64,000 bases of DNA from Acidiferrobacter thiooxydans (GTDB taxonomy: Bacteria > Pseudomonadota > Gammaproteobacteria > Acidiferrobacterales > Acidiferrobacteraceae): positions 248,001 to 312,000 of the forward strand of contig NZ_PSYR01000001.1 in NCBI RefSeq assembly GCF_003333315.1. The letters run 5' to 3'. Under the pieces are notes generated by a model. The model did no database searches. It saw only the letters and a list, made by a program, of their open reading frames with translations, and was not told where the DNA came from. Positions 1 through 7,887 of the stretch are shown here, piece by piece. The translations under genes and the position numbers were made by a program. Position 1 is the first letter of the stretch. Each line of letters starts with the position of its first letter.

Positions 1-429
1 CACCGCCCGTCGTTCGTCGCTTATGAAGCATAACGCGGCAATCGATACGACATGGTCGAAGGTGTCGTCCGCGAACGGCAAGGCCCGACCGTCCCCTGCC
101 ACCCATTGCCCGGCGGGACCCGGCTGGGCACGCGCAAAGGACAGCCAGTCGCTGCGGACATCGAGGCCCGTCACCGCCAAACCCTGGCGCGCGAATCGGC
201 GGGTGAACCACCCGCTGCCGCAACCGACATCCAGCAGCGTCTCGCCTTCGCGCGCACCCAGGGCCGCAGCCAGCAGCGCGAATTCCGTGGTACCAATCCA
301 TCGGCCGCGTGGGCTTTCATACCAGGCGTCGTAGGAAGCGGCGTCCTGGGTCAGGGTCGTGCCTTTGTGTGCCGCTGATGCCTTGCCCGGCATTGCCAGG
401 CCCGGTCCTTGACCCGCATCGGCAGTCAT
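1..429 (-). CDS. SAM-dependent class I methyltransferase (partial, cut by left edge)
   Basis: An open frame starts at the ATG at 429 and stays open to base 1, giving 143 N-terminal residues of a longer protein. Motif I of class I methyltransferases is clear (LLDVGCGSGWFTRRF, about residues 65-79), followed by an acidic strand-2 end (VTGLDVRS) and the motif II/III region (ALPFADDTFDHVVSIAAL). This is the Methyltransf_11 pattern found in UbiE/BioC-like small-molecule methyltransferases. The substrate cannot be told because the C-terminal half is missing. It reads in the same direction as the LysR gene that ends 63 bases upstream. Confidence 0.85.
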   Translation of the reverse strand, partial: MTADAGQGPGLAMPGKASAAHKGTTLTQDAASYDAWYESPRGRWIGTTEFALLAAALGAREGETLLDVGCGSGWFTRRFARQGLAVTGLDVRSDWLSFARAQPGPAGQWVAGDGRALPFADDTFDHVVSIAALCFISDERRAV

Positions 430-492
430 CCCCTATCCCTCGTCGTCGTCATCTCGCGCCAGCCGGCCCACCTGGAACTACTCCCGCCACCA

Positions 493-1500
493 TTACGACA
501 TGGCTTGAGTTTCGTGCTCATTGCCGGCCGCACCTTGTAGGCCGCATGGCCTATGGCCGGTCATTGTGGTGAAACATCCACCACTCCACACATCGGGCGG
601 TTCCCGCCCGGAGCCGGACATCGCTTCGCCTAGCAACCATTGAGCAAACGCTTGCACGGGCTCTCCGCTCAATCCGATAGGTTCGGGAAGAACGAGGCAG
701 AACGTTTTGGAGATGCTCTTCCCGTCTGGCCACGGAGCGACCAACCGCCCCTGCGCCAGTTCGGCCTCAACGTAAAAGCGCGGCACGAGGGCCACACCGA
801 GGCCGGCCACTGCCGCCTCGATCAGCATCGCGTGAAGGTCGTAGCGCGCCCCAATCGCGGGACTGGTCAGTGCGATACCGGTGTCCTGCGAATAGTGTTG
901 CCAGGCATCGGGGTTTTGCCGTCGGTGCAGGCGCGGCAAAGTGTCCAGTGCGGCAGTCCCCCCTTTACTTTCTTTCAGAAGGGCGGGATGACAAACCGGA
1001 ATGAGCACCTCATGCAGCAGACTGTACGTGCGCATTCCTGTCCACGCCGCATGCTCGAAATGGATTGCGGCATCGAACCCGCTTCCGGCGAGGACGAAAG
1101 GCTCCAATCGTTCGGTAAGATGCACGGTGATATTGGGGTGCTTCTGCCGGAATCGTGACAAGCGGGGAATGAGCCATCTCATCGCGAAAGTCGGGATAGT
1201 GGCAATATCGAGGCTTGCGCTACCGCTCGGTTGCCCCATCAGGTACTGGCTGTCGCGGTGCAGGCGATCGAGTATCTCGCGGACTTGAGCCGCGTATCGC
1301 TCCCCATGGGGCAGGACCCTAACGCGATTTCCGATTCGCTCAAACAGCGTGACACCGAGGAAGGCTTCCAGTCGCCCGATCTGGCGGCTGATTGCTCCCT
1401 CGGTCAGGGACAACTCGTCCGCCGCGCGGGCGAAACTGCCATGACGGGCCGCGGCCTCGAATGCTATCAGTGCCGCGTTGCTGGGGATCTTCCGGCGCAT
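493..1500 (-). CDS. LysR-family transcriptional regulator, GcvA-like
   Basis: The protein has 335 residues. The N-terminal winged helix-turn-helix of the LysR family is plain: ALIAFEAAARHGSFARAADE, then LSLTEGAISRQIGRLE and LGVTLFERIGNRVRVLPHGE (residues 8-70). The rest is the periplasmic-binding-like effector domain. The N-terminus resembles the GcvA/AmpR-like subgroup. About 40 residues follow the usual C-terminal end of the family (after QWLLGEA) and look like non-homologous read-through sequence. The gene is divergent from the gene at 1609 with a 108-base gap, so it probably controls that gene and the tautomerase remnant behind it. Confidence 0.9.
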   Translation of the reverse strand: MRRKIPSNAALIAFEAAARHGSFARAADELSLTEGAISRQIGRLEAFLGVTLFERIGNRVRVLPHGERYAAQVREILDRLHRDSQYLMGQPSGSASLDIATIPTFAMRWLIPRLSRFRQKHPNITVHLTERLEPFVLAGSGFDAAIHFEHAAWTGMRTYSLLHEVLIPVCHPALLKESKGGTAALDTLPRLHRRQNPDAWQHYSQDTGIALTSPAIGARYDLHAMLIEAAVAGLGVALVPRFYVEAELAQGRLVAPWPDGKSISKTFCLVLPEPIGLSGEPVQAFAQWLLGEAMSGSGREPPDVWSGGCFTTMTGHRPCGLQGAAGNEHETQAMS

Positions 1501-1608
1501 GGGCCTTCCTGATTCGGGGCTGGCGAATCCAGCTCACCGTGACATTTCATCACCGAAGCATACCAAAAAAGCGATTTACATGCAGAATCACGGCCGTATC
1601 ATGATGGA

Positions 1609-2205
1609 ATGTCAACAAAGGAATCCGGGCCAATAAGCTTTCTGGTCACGAGTGATCCAATGATCTATACAGTAGAATGCAGCTTCACCGATCCGGCTAG
1701 CGAGGCGGAGTGGAACGAGTTTTATAGTCTGGCAAAATTGCCAGCGCTTATTTCGGTGCGGGGATTCCATACCTCACAGCGCTTCAAAGCCTTGACCGCC
1801 GGTTGTCCTGTTTATCTTGCCGTTCACTCGATCAACAATCTCGAGATTTTGCAAGGGGATGAGTATCGCCAGAAAGGCGGTGGCAATTTCTCGCGCTGGC
1901 AACAACACATCACGGATTGGCATAGAAATCTCTACGGTGGCCTTGACCGCGCACCTGCTATCGGCGCAAACGAGTATCTAGTGGTGAGCGCAATCGGCCC
2001 CGATCCCTTTATCAAGATGGGCCTCACGCCTTATCAGATGCAGGCCATCGCATTGGATAAGTTTCCTGAATACCGGTGGCTGGCCAAATTAGGCCGTTCC
2101 GTCGAGGCCGGTATCGAAGATCTACCGAAGGGTGTCTATCTCTATGCGCCGATGACGGAGCAATTGACGAGCCGCGGTGACGGCAATCCCAAAACGTCAC
2201 GGTAG
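1609..2205 (+). CDS. Conserved protein of unknown function, possible dimeric alpha/beta-barrel (EthD-like) fold
   Basis: The 198-residue product has no signal peptide or membrane segment. The part from about residue 18 (MIYTVECSFTDP...EWNEFYSLAKLPALISVRGF) has the strand-helix-strand look of EthD/antibiotic-monooxygenase-like dimeric alpha/beta-barrels, with an internal repeat of the same look near residues 115-170. The ATG at 1660 is an alternative start that would remove a poorly structured N-terminus. It lies divergent to a LysR regulator and 7 bases upstream of a tautomerase remnant, a layout typical of small catabolic cassettes. The function is not known and the fold is my inference. Confidence 0.6.
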   Translation: MSTKESGPISFLVTSDPMIYTVECSFTDPASEAEWNEFYSLAKLPALISVRGFHTSQRFKALTAGCPVYLAVHSINNLEILQGDEYRQKGGGNFSRWQQHITDWHRNLYGGLDRAPAIGANEYLVVSAIGPDPFIKMGLTPYQMQAIALDKFPEYRWLAKLGRSVEAGIEDLPKGVYLYAPMTEQLTSRGDGNPKTSR

Positions 2206-2212
2206 CGCCCAA

Positions 2213-2394
2213 ATGCCCAACATCACGATTATTATCCCGATGGAAAGGACGCCGTCAGATGGAGCACTCTTGGGGCGCGCTGTGTAATGCGCTCGACTCG
2301 GCACGGAAACCCTTAAATATCCGCTGAAAAGCGTGCACATCATCTATGTTGCCGGTCGTCAAGGACGAGGGTATCCGGCATTGACCGAAATATG
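2213..2394 (+). pseudogene. Tautomerase-like gene remnant (in-frame stop and 3' truncation)
   Basis: The frame opens with MPNITIIIPMERTPSDGALL. The start Met-Pro followed by a hydrophobic strand is the signature of 4-oxalocrotonate-tautomerase-like enzymes, whose Pro-1 is the catalytic base. The codon at 2285-2287 is TAA, but the same frame continues with plausible homologous sequence (ETLKYPLKSVHIIYVAGRQG, then RGYPALTEIWEG). It then runs into the antisense side of a TnpB fragment at about 2395. The gene therefore carries a nonsense change and has lost its 3' half. It sits 7 bases after the gene at 1609, presumably once in the same operon. The family call rests on pattern recognition of the N-terminus and the HIIYV segment. 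Confidence 0.55.
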
Positions 2395-2655
2395 GGAAGG
2401 CCAGATCGACCCGTTTGCGCGTCACCTGCTCCGACCGGGCGTTTATCCCCGCAAGGCCCGCGCTCCCGTGCGCCATTGGGGCAGGTCTTGGCGCTGGGCC
2501 GCAAAAGACGGCCCTTCCCCCGTCTCCTGGTATATCCGCATCCCCTCTTCCAGGGCCGTGTTATACAAACGCTGGTGCGGACCCCGCATCTCCAGGAGCC
2601 GCTCCGCTGGGGCCATGTTGGGATAGAGACGATAGGGGACGTTGCGATGGCGCAT
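2395..2655 (-). pseudogene. tnpB: TnpB (IS200/IS605 family OrfB) N-terminal fragment, frameshifted
   Basis: The frame from 2655 to 2443 encodes YRLYPNMAPAERLLEMRG..., then HQRLYNTALEEGMRIYQ and SFAAQRQDLPQWR, which is the N-terminal domain of IS605-type TnpB. After a frameshift between about 2476 and 2443 the next frame continues with INARSEQVTRKRVDLAF, the next conserved block of the same family. The match then stops at about 2395 where tautomerase sequence begins. Only about 90 of the usual 370-400 residues remain, so the RuvC catalytic domain and zinc finger are gone. No tnpA is seen. This is a dead fragment marking an old insertion. Confidence 0.8.
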
Positions 2656-2925
2656 GGTCTCATGATCGAGGTTTCACGCCGCCTCACAACCCTCGGAACC
2701 GCTGTCTCCAGGCCGACCGCGGCGCTTTGTGTCGCGATAATGCCCTGAGGTTGGCATATGCTCGACGGAGCGCTCCTCGAAAATTGTTACGAAGGCCGTT
2801 TCTTTGGCAAACGCGAGGCGTGCGCGCATCAGGGGCGCGCTGCCGCGCCGTGCCATGCCATTGCGAATGGGGCTTTGGTTTGTCCGGGCCGGCCCGTTCG
2901 CGGATCGCTCATGGGCCGCGCCCAC

Positions 2926-5013
2926 TTAGCTTGTGAGGTGGCGATAGATGTCCGATATCTTCAAGGGGAGCTTGCGTACGTCGTCGATCTGCACATAGTT
3001 GGCGGCGCCGTACATGTGCGGCAGATAATCGCGCGCGTCGGTGTCGATGGTGATGCAAAAGGCATGGATGTCATCGCGTTTGGCCTCGAGCAGCGCCTGA
3101 CGCGTGTCCTCTATGCCGTATTCGCCTCGGTAGCCGTCATAATCATCAGGTTTGCCGTCTGACAGCGTGATGAGCAGCTTGGTGCGCGCCTCCACACCGT
3201 TGAGCAGGCCGCAGAGGTGGCGGATCGCAACCCCCATGCGCGTATAGTCCTGGGGCTTCATGCCGGTGATGCGTGCGCGGACCTTGTCGTCATAGGGGTC
3301 TTCGAAGCGCTTTACGCGATACATCTCGCAGCGTTTACGCGTGATGCCCGAGAACCCGTAAATGGCATACCGGTCTCCCAGGATCTCCAGGGCCTCGCAC
3401 AACAGCACCAGTGACTCGCGCTCGGCATCATTGATCCAGCCCTTCGTCGACCCGCTCATGTCGACCATGAACATGACGGCGATATTGCGCGCGAACCGTC
3501 TGTTACGCAGAAATAGCCCGTCCGGAAGTTCGCGACCCGAACGCAGGTCTGCGAACCCCTGGACCAAGGCGTCGAAATCGATGTCGTCGCCGTGTTTCTG
3601 GCGTCTCTGGGTGGCGTGTTCCCCGCGCAGCGCCTCGAAGGTCTTGCGTAGCCGCGCGGCGAGGCCGGCATATTTCCGCAAGGTCTGTGCGACAAACGGT
3701 TCGTCCACGGGATGGACATCGATCTCGCGCAAGACGCACCATTCCTTGCGGTAATGCTGGCGCTTGTAATCCCATTCGTTGTAATGAAATGCGCCCTCTT
3801 CGTGATAGGTTCCCTTCCAGACGTCTTCCGGTTTGCGGGCGCTTTCCATCGCGTAGGCCCCGTCGCCGGCGGCCACCAGATACTCGTCTGGGATATCGCC
3901 GAGGTCCTGGACGATGGATTGCATCAGGGCGCGCACCTCCGGCGGCGCGACCAACGCCTGGCCATCCAGGAAAAGGGTGGGGTCCTGACGGCCGGTCTCG
4001 TCTTTGTGGACCGCAAACCGCCGCTCCTCCGGTGCGGTCGTTTTACCCTCCAGGATTGTCTTCAAGGCCTTTTGCAGCGCCGCGCGTTCCTGTTCCAGGC
4101 GTCCGGCAAGCGTCGTGGCCACTGCCGCCGGGTCGAGCACTCCCTGATAGAGGCGGGGCCTCGGCAGGGGTTCCCCGTAAAGCGCGGCCACGGCCTGGTA
4201 GGTATCGTCAACGGTGGCGTTGGCCGTCTCGAGCCGGGCGATCCAGGGTCTCCATGAGGCCGGTGCCGGGGGGCGCTCCTCGAGGGCGCAGAGTTCCCGG
4301 TAGAGCCCGGGCAGCTCGCGCGCAAGACAGGCGTCGAGACGAATGGTCTCCAGGGCATGAAAGAGGTCCCGGGCGTAGGCGGCGTCCGGCAACGACTGAC
4401 AGTACTCCAGGAGGCGGGCGGGGTGGTTGCCCGGAAACGTTCCAAACCAGGTCTGTGCCCAGAGATGGGCGGCCAGGACCTTGTAGAGGCGCAGGTTCTC
4501 GGCACGCGTCGGCAGTACCGCGATCACCGCCGGGAGATACATGCGCGCGGTGTCGGTAAAGGCGGACTCCCCCGCTTCGAGCTTGAGCGGCCTTCCGGAA
4601 AGCGCCTGCAAAAAGAGCTCGAGGACCGGCCCGATCTCCTCCAGGGTCACGGCGCGGGCGCGCTGCGCGCGCGCCGCGGCAAACGCTTCCACCTCACTTA
4701 AGGCGGTGATGGCCGGATAAAGTCCCATCTTGTCGTAGACATCCATGGCCTGGATGATCCAGGCCTCGGCGTCATCCATGGCCATGCGCTTTAGGCCCTC
4801 GGCCGCGCGATTGGCAAAATGAAAGGCGAGCTCGGGATTGGTTTTGGCGATGATGGCGATCCAGTGACGGGCGAAATCCTGCTGGTCGCGGGCAAGCTGC
4901 GCGAGCGCGGCCGCGGCCGTCCGGCTGGTGCGGCGCAATGACAATGCCGCATCGAGCTCCTCATCCAGCCAGTCCTCGAGTTCGGAGGCGGTGAAGGGCT
5001 TAGAATCGGTCAT
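2926..5013 (-). CDS. cbbO: CbbO/NorD-type VWA protein, RuBisCO activase adaptor
   Basis: The protein has 695 residues from the ATG at 5013, chosen because an AGGGGG Shine-Dalgarno lies 8 bases upstream; two codons slightly upstream (GTG 5022, ATG 5019) leave too little spacing. The C-terminal third is a von Willebrand factor A domain with the MIDAS motif DMSGS (in FMVDMSGSTKGW), a later conserved Thr region (DYTRMG) and LSDGKPDD. The long helical N-terminal part is typical of CbbO/NorD. In known systems CbbO binds the CbbQ AAA+ hexamer through the MIDAS metal and carries it to inhibited RuBisCO. cbbQ lies upstream on the same strand, separated by a small opposite-strand gene. NorD is the alternative, but the CbbQ partner favours CbbO. 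Confidence 0.85.
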   Translation of the reverse strand: MTDSKPFTASELEDWLDEELDAALSLRRTSRTAAAALAQLARDQQDFARHWIAIIAKTNPELAFHFANRAAEGLKRMAMDDAEAWIIQAMDVYDKMGLYPAITALSEVEAFAAARAQRARAVTLEEIGPVLELFLQALSGRPLKLEAGESAFTDTARMYLPAVIAVLPTRAENLRLYKVLAAHLWAQTWFGTFPGNHPARLLEYCQSLPDAAYARDLFHALETIRLDACLARELPGLYRELCALEERPPAPASWRPWIARLETANATVDDTYQAVAALYGEPLPRPRLYQGVLDPAAVATTLAGRLEQERAALQKALKTILEGKTTAPEERRFAVHKDETGRQDPTLFLDGQALVAPPEVRALMQSIVQDLGDIPDEYLVAAGDGAYAMESARKPEDVWKGTYHEEGAFHYNEWDYKRQHYRKEWCVLREIDVHPVDEPFVAQTLRKYAGLAARLRKTFEALRGEHATQRRQKHGDDIDFDALVQGFADLRSGRELPDGLFLRNRRFARNIAVMFMVDMSGSTKGWINDAERESLVLLCEALEILGDRYAIYGFSGITRKRCEMYRVKRFEDPYDDKVRARITGMKPQDYTRMGVAIRHLCGLLNGVEARTKLLITLSDGKPDDYDGYRGEYGIEDTRQALLEAKRDDIHAFCITIDTDARDYLPHMYGAANYVQIDDVRKLPLKISDIYRHLTS

Positions 5014-5080
5014 CGCCATCACCCCCTGGGGCCGTGGGATGGGCCGGCGCTTGCGGCCCTTTTCTGTTACCCTTCAGGCT

Positions 5081-5329
5081 ATGGACATCCTCTTTTATCA
5101 TCGTCCCGATTGCCACCTCTGCGAGGACATGGCCCGTGCCTTGGCGCCGCTTGCGGCCGAGCTTGGTGTGACCGTCCGCGCCGTCGACATCGAAAGTGAT
5201 CCGGACCTCGAAGCGCGCTACGGCCTCAAGGTCCCGGTCTTGGTTCACGGCGATACCGAGATCTGTTGCTATCGCCTCGACGAGGGCGCCGTGCGCCGGG
5301 CTGTGGATGCTAAAAAAGCGACGCACTGA
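5081..5329 (+). CDS. Glutaredoxin-like thioredoxin-fold protein (DUF836-like)
   Basis: An 82-residue protein starting [20 protein letters not shown]. The CHLC pair at residues 11-14 is the redox CxxC of small glutaredoxin-like proteins. The family cis-proline appears in the segment [12 protein letters not shown]. The start at 5081 was chosen over an upstream in-frame start inside cbbO because the recognised fold begins exactly here. The gene is antiparallel to cbbO and cbbQ: its 3' end overlaps the cbbQ 3' end by 20 bases and its start is 68 bases from the cbbO start. Its role beside a RuBisCO activase is unknown; thiol control of the activase or of RuBisCO is only a guess. Confidence 0.8.
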   Translation: MDILFYHRPDCHLCEDMARALAPLAAELGVTVRAVDIESDPDLEARYGLKVPVLVHGDTEICCYRLDEGAVRRAVDAKKATH

Positions 5330-6107
5330 GCTCATGGATGGCGGCCAGCATCTCCGGGTCGTCCGTGAGGGCCTGGGCAATCGCGCCCCGGCACGCGGCT
5401 ACCGGGCTTATGCCCGACACCATGAGCTTGGCGGCATGCACGAGCAGGCGTGTGCTCGCGCCCTCCTCCAGGCCGCTGCCCTTGAGATTGCGCGTCATGG
5501 CGGCAAATCTGACGAGCTTGCCGGCGATGTCGTCCCCCACCCCGCTCTCGTGATCGACTATGCGTTTCTCAAGCTCGGCGGACGGGTAATCGAATTCGAG
5601 TGCCACGAAACGCTGGCGGGTGCTTTGCTTTAAGTCCTTGAGCACACTCTGATAGCCGGGATTGTAAGAGATCGCCAAGGCGAATTCGGGGGGCGCGTAC
5701 AATACCTCTCCGGTCTTCTCGATGGGCAGTACCCGCCGGTCATCGGCGAGGGGGTGGATGACGACCGTCGTATCCTTGCGCGCCTCGACGATTTCGTCCA
5801 GATAGCAAAGCCCGCCGATACGTACCGCCCGCGCCAGCGGGCCATCGACCCATGCCGTGTCTCCGGCGGTGATCAGATAACGCCCCACAAGGTCGGAGGC
5901 CGTGAGATCGTCGTGGCAGGACACGGTCACGAGCGGACGCTTCAAGCGCCACGCCATATGTTCCATGAAGCGCGTCTTCCCGCAGCCCGTGGGACCCTTC
6001 AGCAAAACGGGGATCTGATTGCGGTAGGCGCTCTCGAACAAAAGGATCTCGTCGCCTTGCGGTTCGTAATATGGCTCCTTCGTCACGAGAAGGGCTTCAG
6101 CTTTCAC
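5310..6107 (-). CDS. cbbQ: CbbQ-type AAA+ ATPase, RuBisCO activase motor
   Basis: The protein is 265 residues from the GTG at 6107, which matches the usual 265-270 residues for CbbQ. The frame is open to 6233, but the extra 42 residues look non-homologous. It starts just before YYEPQGDEI. The Walker A is [11 protein letters not shown] and the Walker B is [11 protein letters not shown] sensor-like segment ISYNPGYQS and the C-terminal AAA lid follow (MoxR/NorQ/CbbQ clade). Established work shows CbbQ hexamers with CbbO reactivate inhibited RuBisCO by ATP hydrolysis. No RuBisCO genes are in this window, so the pair is unlinked from cbbLS or cbbM here. Confidence 0.88.
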   Translation of the reverse strand: MKAEALLVTKEPYYEPQGDEILLFESAYRNQIPVLLKGPTGCGKTRFMEHMAWRLKRPLVTVSCHDDLTASDLVGRYLITAGDTAWVDGPLARAVRIGGLCYLDEIVEARKDTTVVIHPLADDRRVLPIEKTGEVLYAPPEFALAISYNPGYQSVLKDLKQSTRQRFVALEFDYPSAELEKRIVDHESGVGDDIAGKLVRFAAMTRNLKGSGLEEGASTRLLVHAAKLMVSGISPVAACRGAIAQALTDDPEMLAAIHELSASLF

Positions 6108-6600
6108 AACACCTGGTTCCACGTGTCCCTCGTCTATCGTGGCACTGATCCGACTACAGTATGCCAAAAGCCTCCGACAATCCAAAAAGCGATCGACGCC
6201 CCGGCCATTCAAGGCGTGCTGGGTATCCCGCAACGTTCGCGTATGCGGTAGGCGTCTGCTATACGGGACAGACGCGCGCCGTCATGGGGAGTTCCGGTTT
6301 CCTCGCCCGGTGTCCCGTACTATCGCTTTACATGGAGAATGGCTGTTGACGAGTGTGGCATCTCTCTCCACAATGCTATCGATCATATTCGTTCATCTAT
6401 GAGAGCGCGGGGTCCCACCCGCGCGGGCAGTACGGCCGATCGAGCCGGCTCTCGTCTACGCGGCATCTTATGGCGCCATAGAAAGTTTCTAACCATGGCC
6501 CTAGCTCTTGCGGGCCTCTTCGGCGTATAACGTGGACGGCCCCCTGCCGGCGTAAGCCGCGGCTGGCTTTAGCGAACGCCACCCCTGAGGAGATCGCTTA
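6108..6600 (+). other. Divergent intergenic region between cbbQ and qmoA
   Basis: A 493-base gap without a credible gene. It holds two overlapping perfect inverted repeats: GCGTCTG at 6252-6258 with CAGACGC at 6269-6275, and TACGGGACA at 6262-6270 with TGTCCCGTA at 6311-6319. A sigma-70-like promoter (see separate entry) and the qmoA ribosome binding site GAGGAG just before 6601 also lie here. The region must carry the promoters of both the CO2-fixation activase genes and the Qmo/Hdr operon. Confidence 0.6.
6346..6374 (+). promoter_or_regulatory. Candidate sigma-70 promoter of the qmoA-qmoB-hdrC-hdrB operon
   Basis: TTGACG at 6346-6351 and CACAAT at 6369-6374 are separated by exactly 17 bases. 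The -35 matches 5 of 6 and the -10 matches 4 of 6 consensus positions. It would leave an untranslated leader of about 220 bases before qmoA, so a closer promoter may also exist. Prediction by eye only. Confidence 0.35.
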
Positions 6601-7884
6601 ATGGCGGACGTAGTTGCAACACATGAGACCATCGTGGTGGTCGGTGGCGGCATCAGCGGAATGACCGCAGCCGTCGAGGCCGCTGAAACCGGCAAGAACG
6701 TCATCCTGCTCGAACGAACGCCTTCGCTCGGAGGCCGCGTCAACCAACTCTATAAGTATTTCCCGAAATTGTGCCACCCGACTTGCGGCATGGAGATCAA
6801 CCTTCGCCGCCTGCGCGCCAACAAGCGCATCAAGGTCCTGACTCTGGCCGAGATCACGAAGGTGGAGGGGCACGCGGGCGATTACAAGATCTCCGTTACC
6901 CTCCATCCCCGCTATGTCAATGACCATTGCACCGCCTGCGGCGCCTGCGGCGAAGCGGTTTCCGCCGAGATCCCAAACCCCTTCAACTACGGGATGAGCC
7001 GCATGAAGGCCGCCTATCTGCCTTCGCTCATGGCCTATCCCCAGCGCTACGTCATCGATCCGTCCATACTGGGAACCCCTGACGCCGAGAAGGCCCGGGA
7101 TGCGTGCAAGTACGGCGCCGTCGATCTCGACATGAAGGCGGAGGTGATCACTTTAAGCGCCGGGGCGGTGGTGTGGGCGACTGGCTGGCGTCCCTATGAT
7201 GCCGGCAAGATTCAGCCTTACGGCTACGATCGGTTTGATAATGTCATCACGAGCGTCGAGTTCGAGCGGCTGTCAGATCCGCGGGGTCCCACGGGAGGGC
7301 GTATCGTCCGTCCATCCGACGGCAAAGAGGCCAAGAACGTGGCGTTTATCCAGTGCGCAGGGTCTCGCGACCGCAATCACTTAAAGCATTGCTCGCGCAT
7401 CTGCTGCATGGCATCGCTGAAGCAGACGACCTATATGCGTGAGCGTTTCGGCGACGAGGCGCAGTCCACCGTTTATTACATCGACATCCGCGCCATCGAC
7501 CGCTTCGAAGATTTTTACCAGAAGGTGCAGGCCGATTCGACGGTGCGTTTCGTGAAATCCAAGGTGGCCAATATCACCGAGGACGAAGCGACGGGTGACG
7601 TCATATTGCATGGGGTCGATACCGAAGGTTACCACCGCTATGACAACCGCCACGACCTGTGCGTATTGGCGATCGGCATGGAACCAAGCGTGAACATCAA
7701 GGCTATCGCCGATGTCGCGGTCGATGCCAGCGGCTTTATCGAGATGGGCGCGACAGATGGCGGCCTGTTCGGTGCTGGATGCGCGGCCAACGCGCTCGAT
7801 GTAAACCGGTCGGTGCAGAGTGCCACGGCAAGTGTCTTGCGCGCTGTGCAGGTGGTGAACCGCGTGGCGAAGGCGGAGGGTTAG
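6601..7884 (+). CDS. qmoA: QmoA-like HdrA-type flavoprotein
   Basis: A 427-residue soluble flavoprotein. The FAD Rossmann motif is VVVGGGISGMTAA (residues 12-24) with LGGR at 43-46. A CHPTC pair (C58, C62) and a CTACGAC cluster (C110, C113, C116) are candidate iron-sulfur ligands, and a second cysteine-rich block, HCSRICCMASLKQ, lies mid-protein. QmoA is the smaller of the two HdrA-like subunits of the quinone-interacting membrane-bound oxidoreductase, which exchanges electrons between quinone and APS reductase. In sulfur oxidisers it works in the sulfite-to-APS direction. It is the first gene of a four-gene operon and is followed by qmoB after 3 bases. No aprAB is in the window to confirm the partner. 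Confidence 0.85.
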   Translation: MADVVATHETIVVVGGGISGMTAAVEAAETGKNVILLERTPSLGGRVNQLYKYFPKLCHPTCGMEINLRRLRANKRIKVLTLAEITKVEGHAGDYKISVTLHPRYVNDHCTACGACGEAVSAEIPNPFNYGMSRMKAAYLPSLMAYPQRYVIDPSILGTPDAEKARDACKYGAVDLDMKAEVITLSAGAVVWATGWRPYDAGKIQPYGYDRFDNVITSVEFERLSDPRGPTGGRIVRPSDGKEAKNVAFIQCAGSRDRNHLKHCSRICCMASLKQTTYMRERFGDEAQSTVYYIDIRAIDRFEDFYQKVQADSTVRFVKSKVANITEDEATGDVILHGVDTEGYHRYDNRHDLCVLAIGMEPSVNIKAIADVAVDASGFIEMGATDGGLFGAGCAANALDVNRSVQSATASVLRAVQVVNRVAKAEG

Positions 7885-7887
7885 GAC

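Noticed and set aside
2674-2925. A minus-strand frame between the TnpB remnant and cbbO, considered as tnpA
   Set aside because: No Y1 transposase motif (HUH pair or catalytic Tyr) can be seen, and the sequence shows no similarity to TnpA.
3687-4559. A 290-codon plus-strand frame inside cbbO
   Set aside because: Antisense shadow with extreme Arg/Pro content; cbbO on the other strand has intact motifs.
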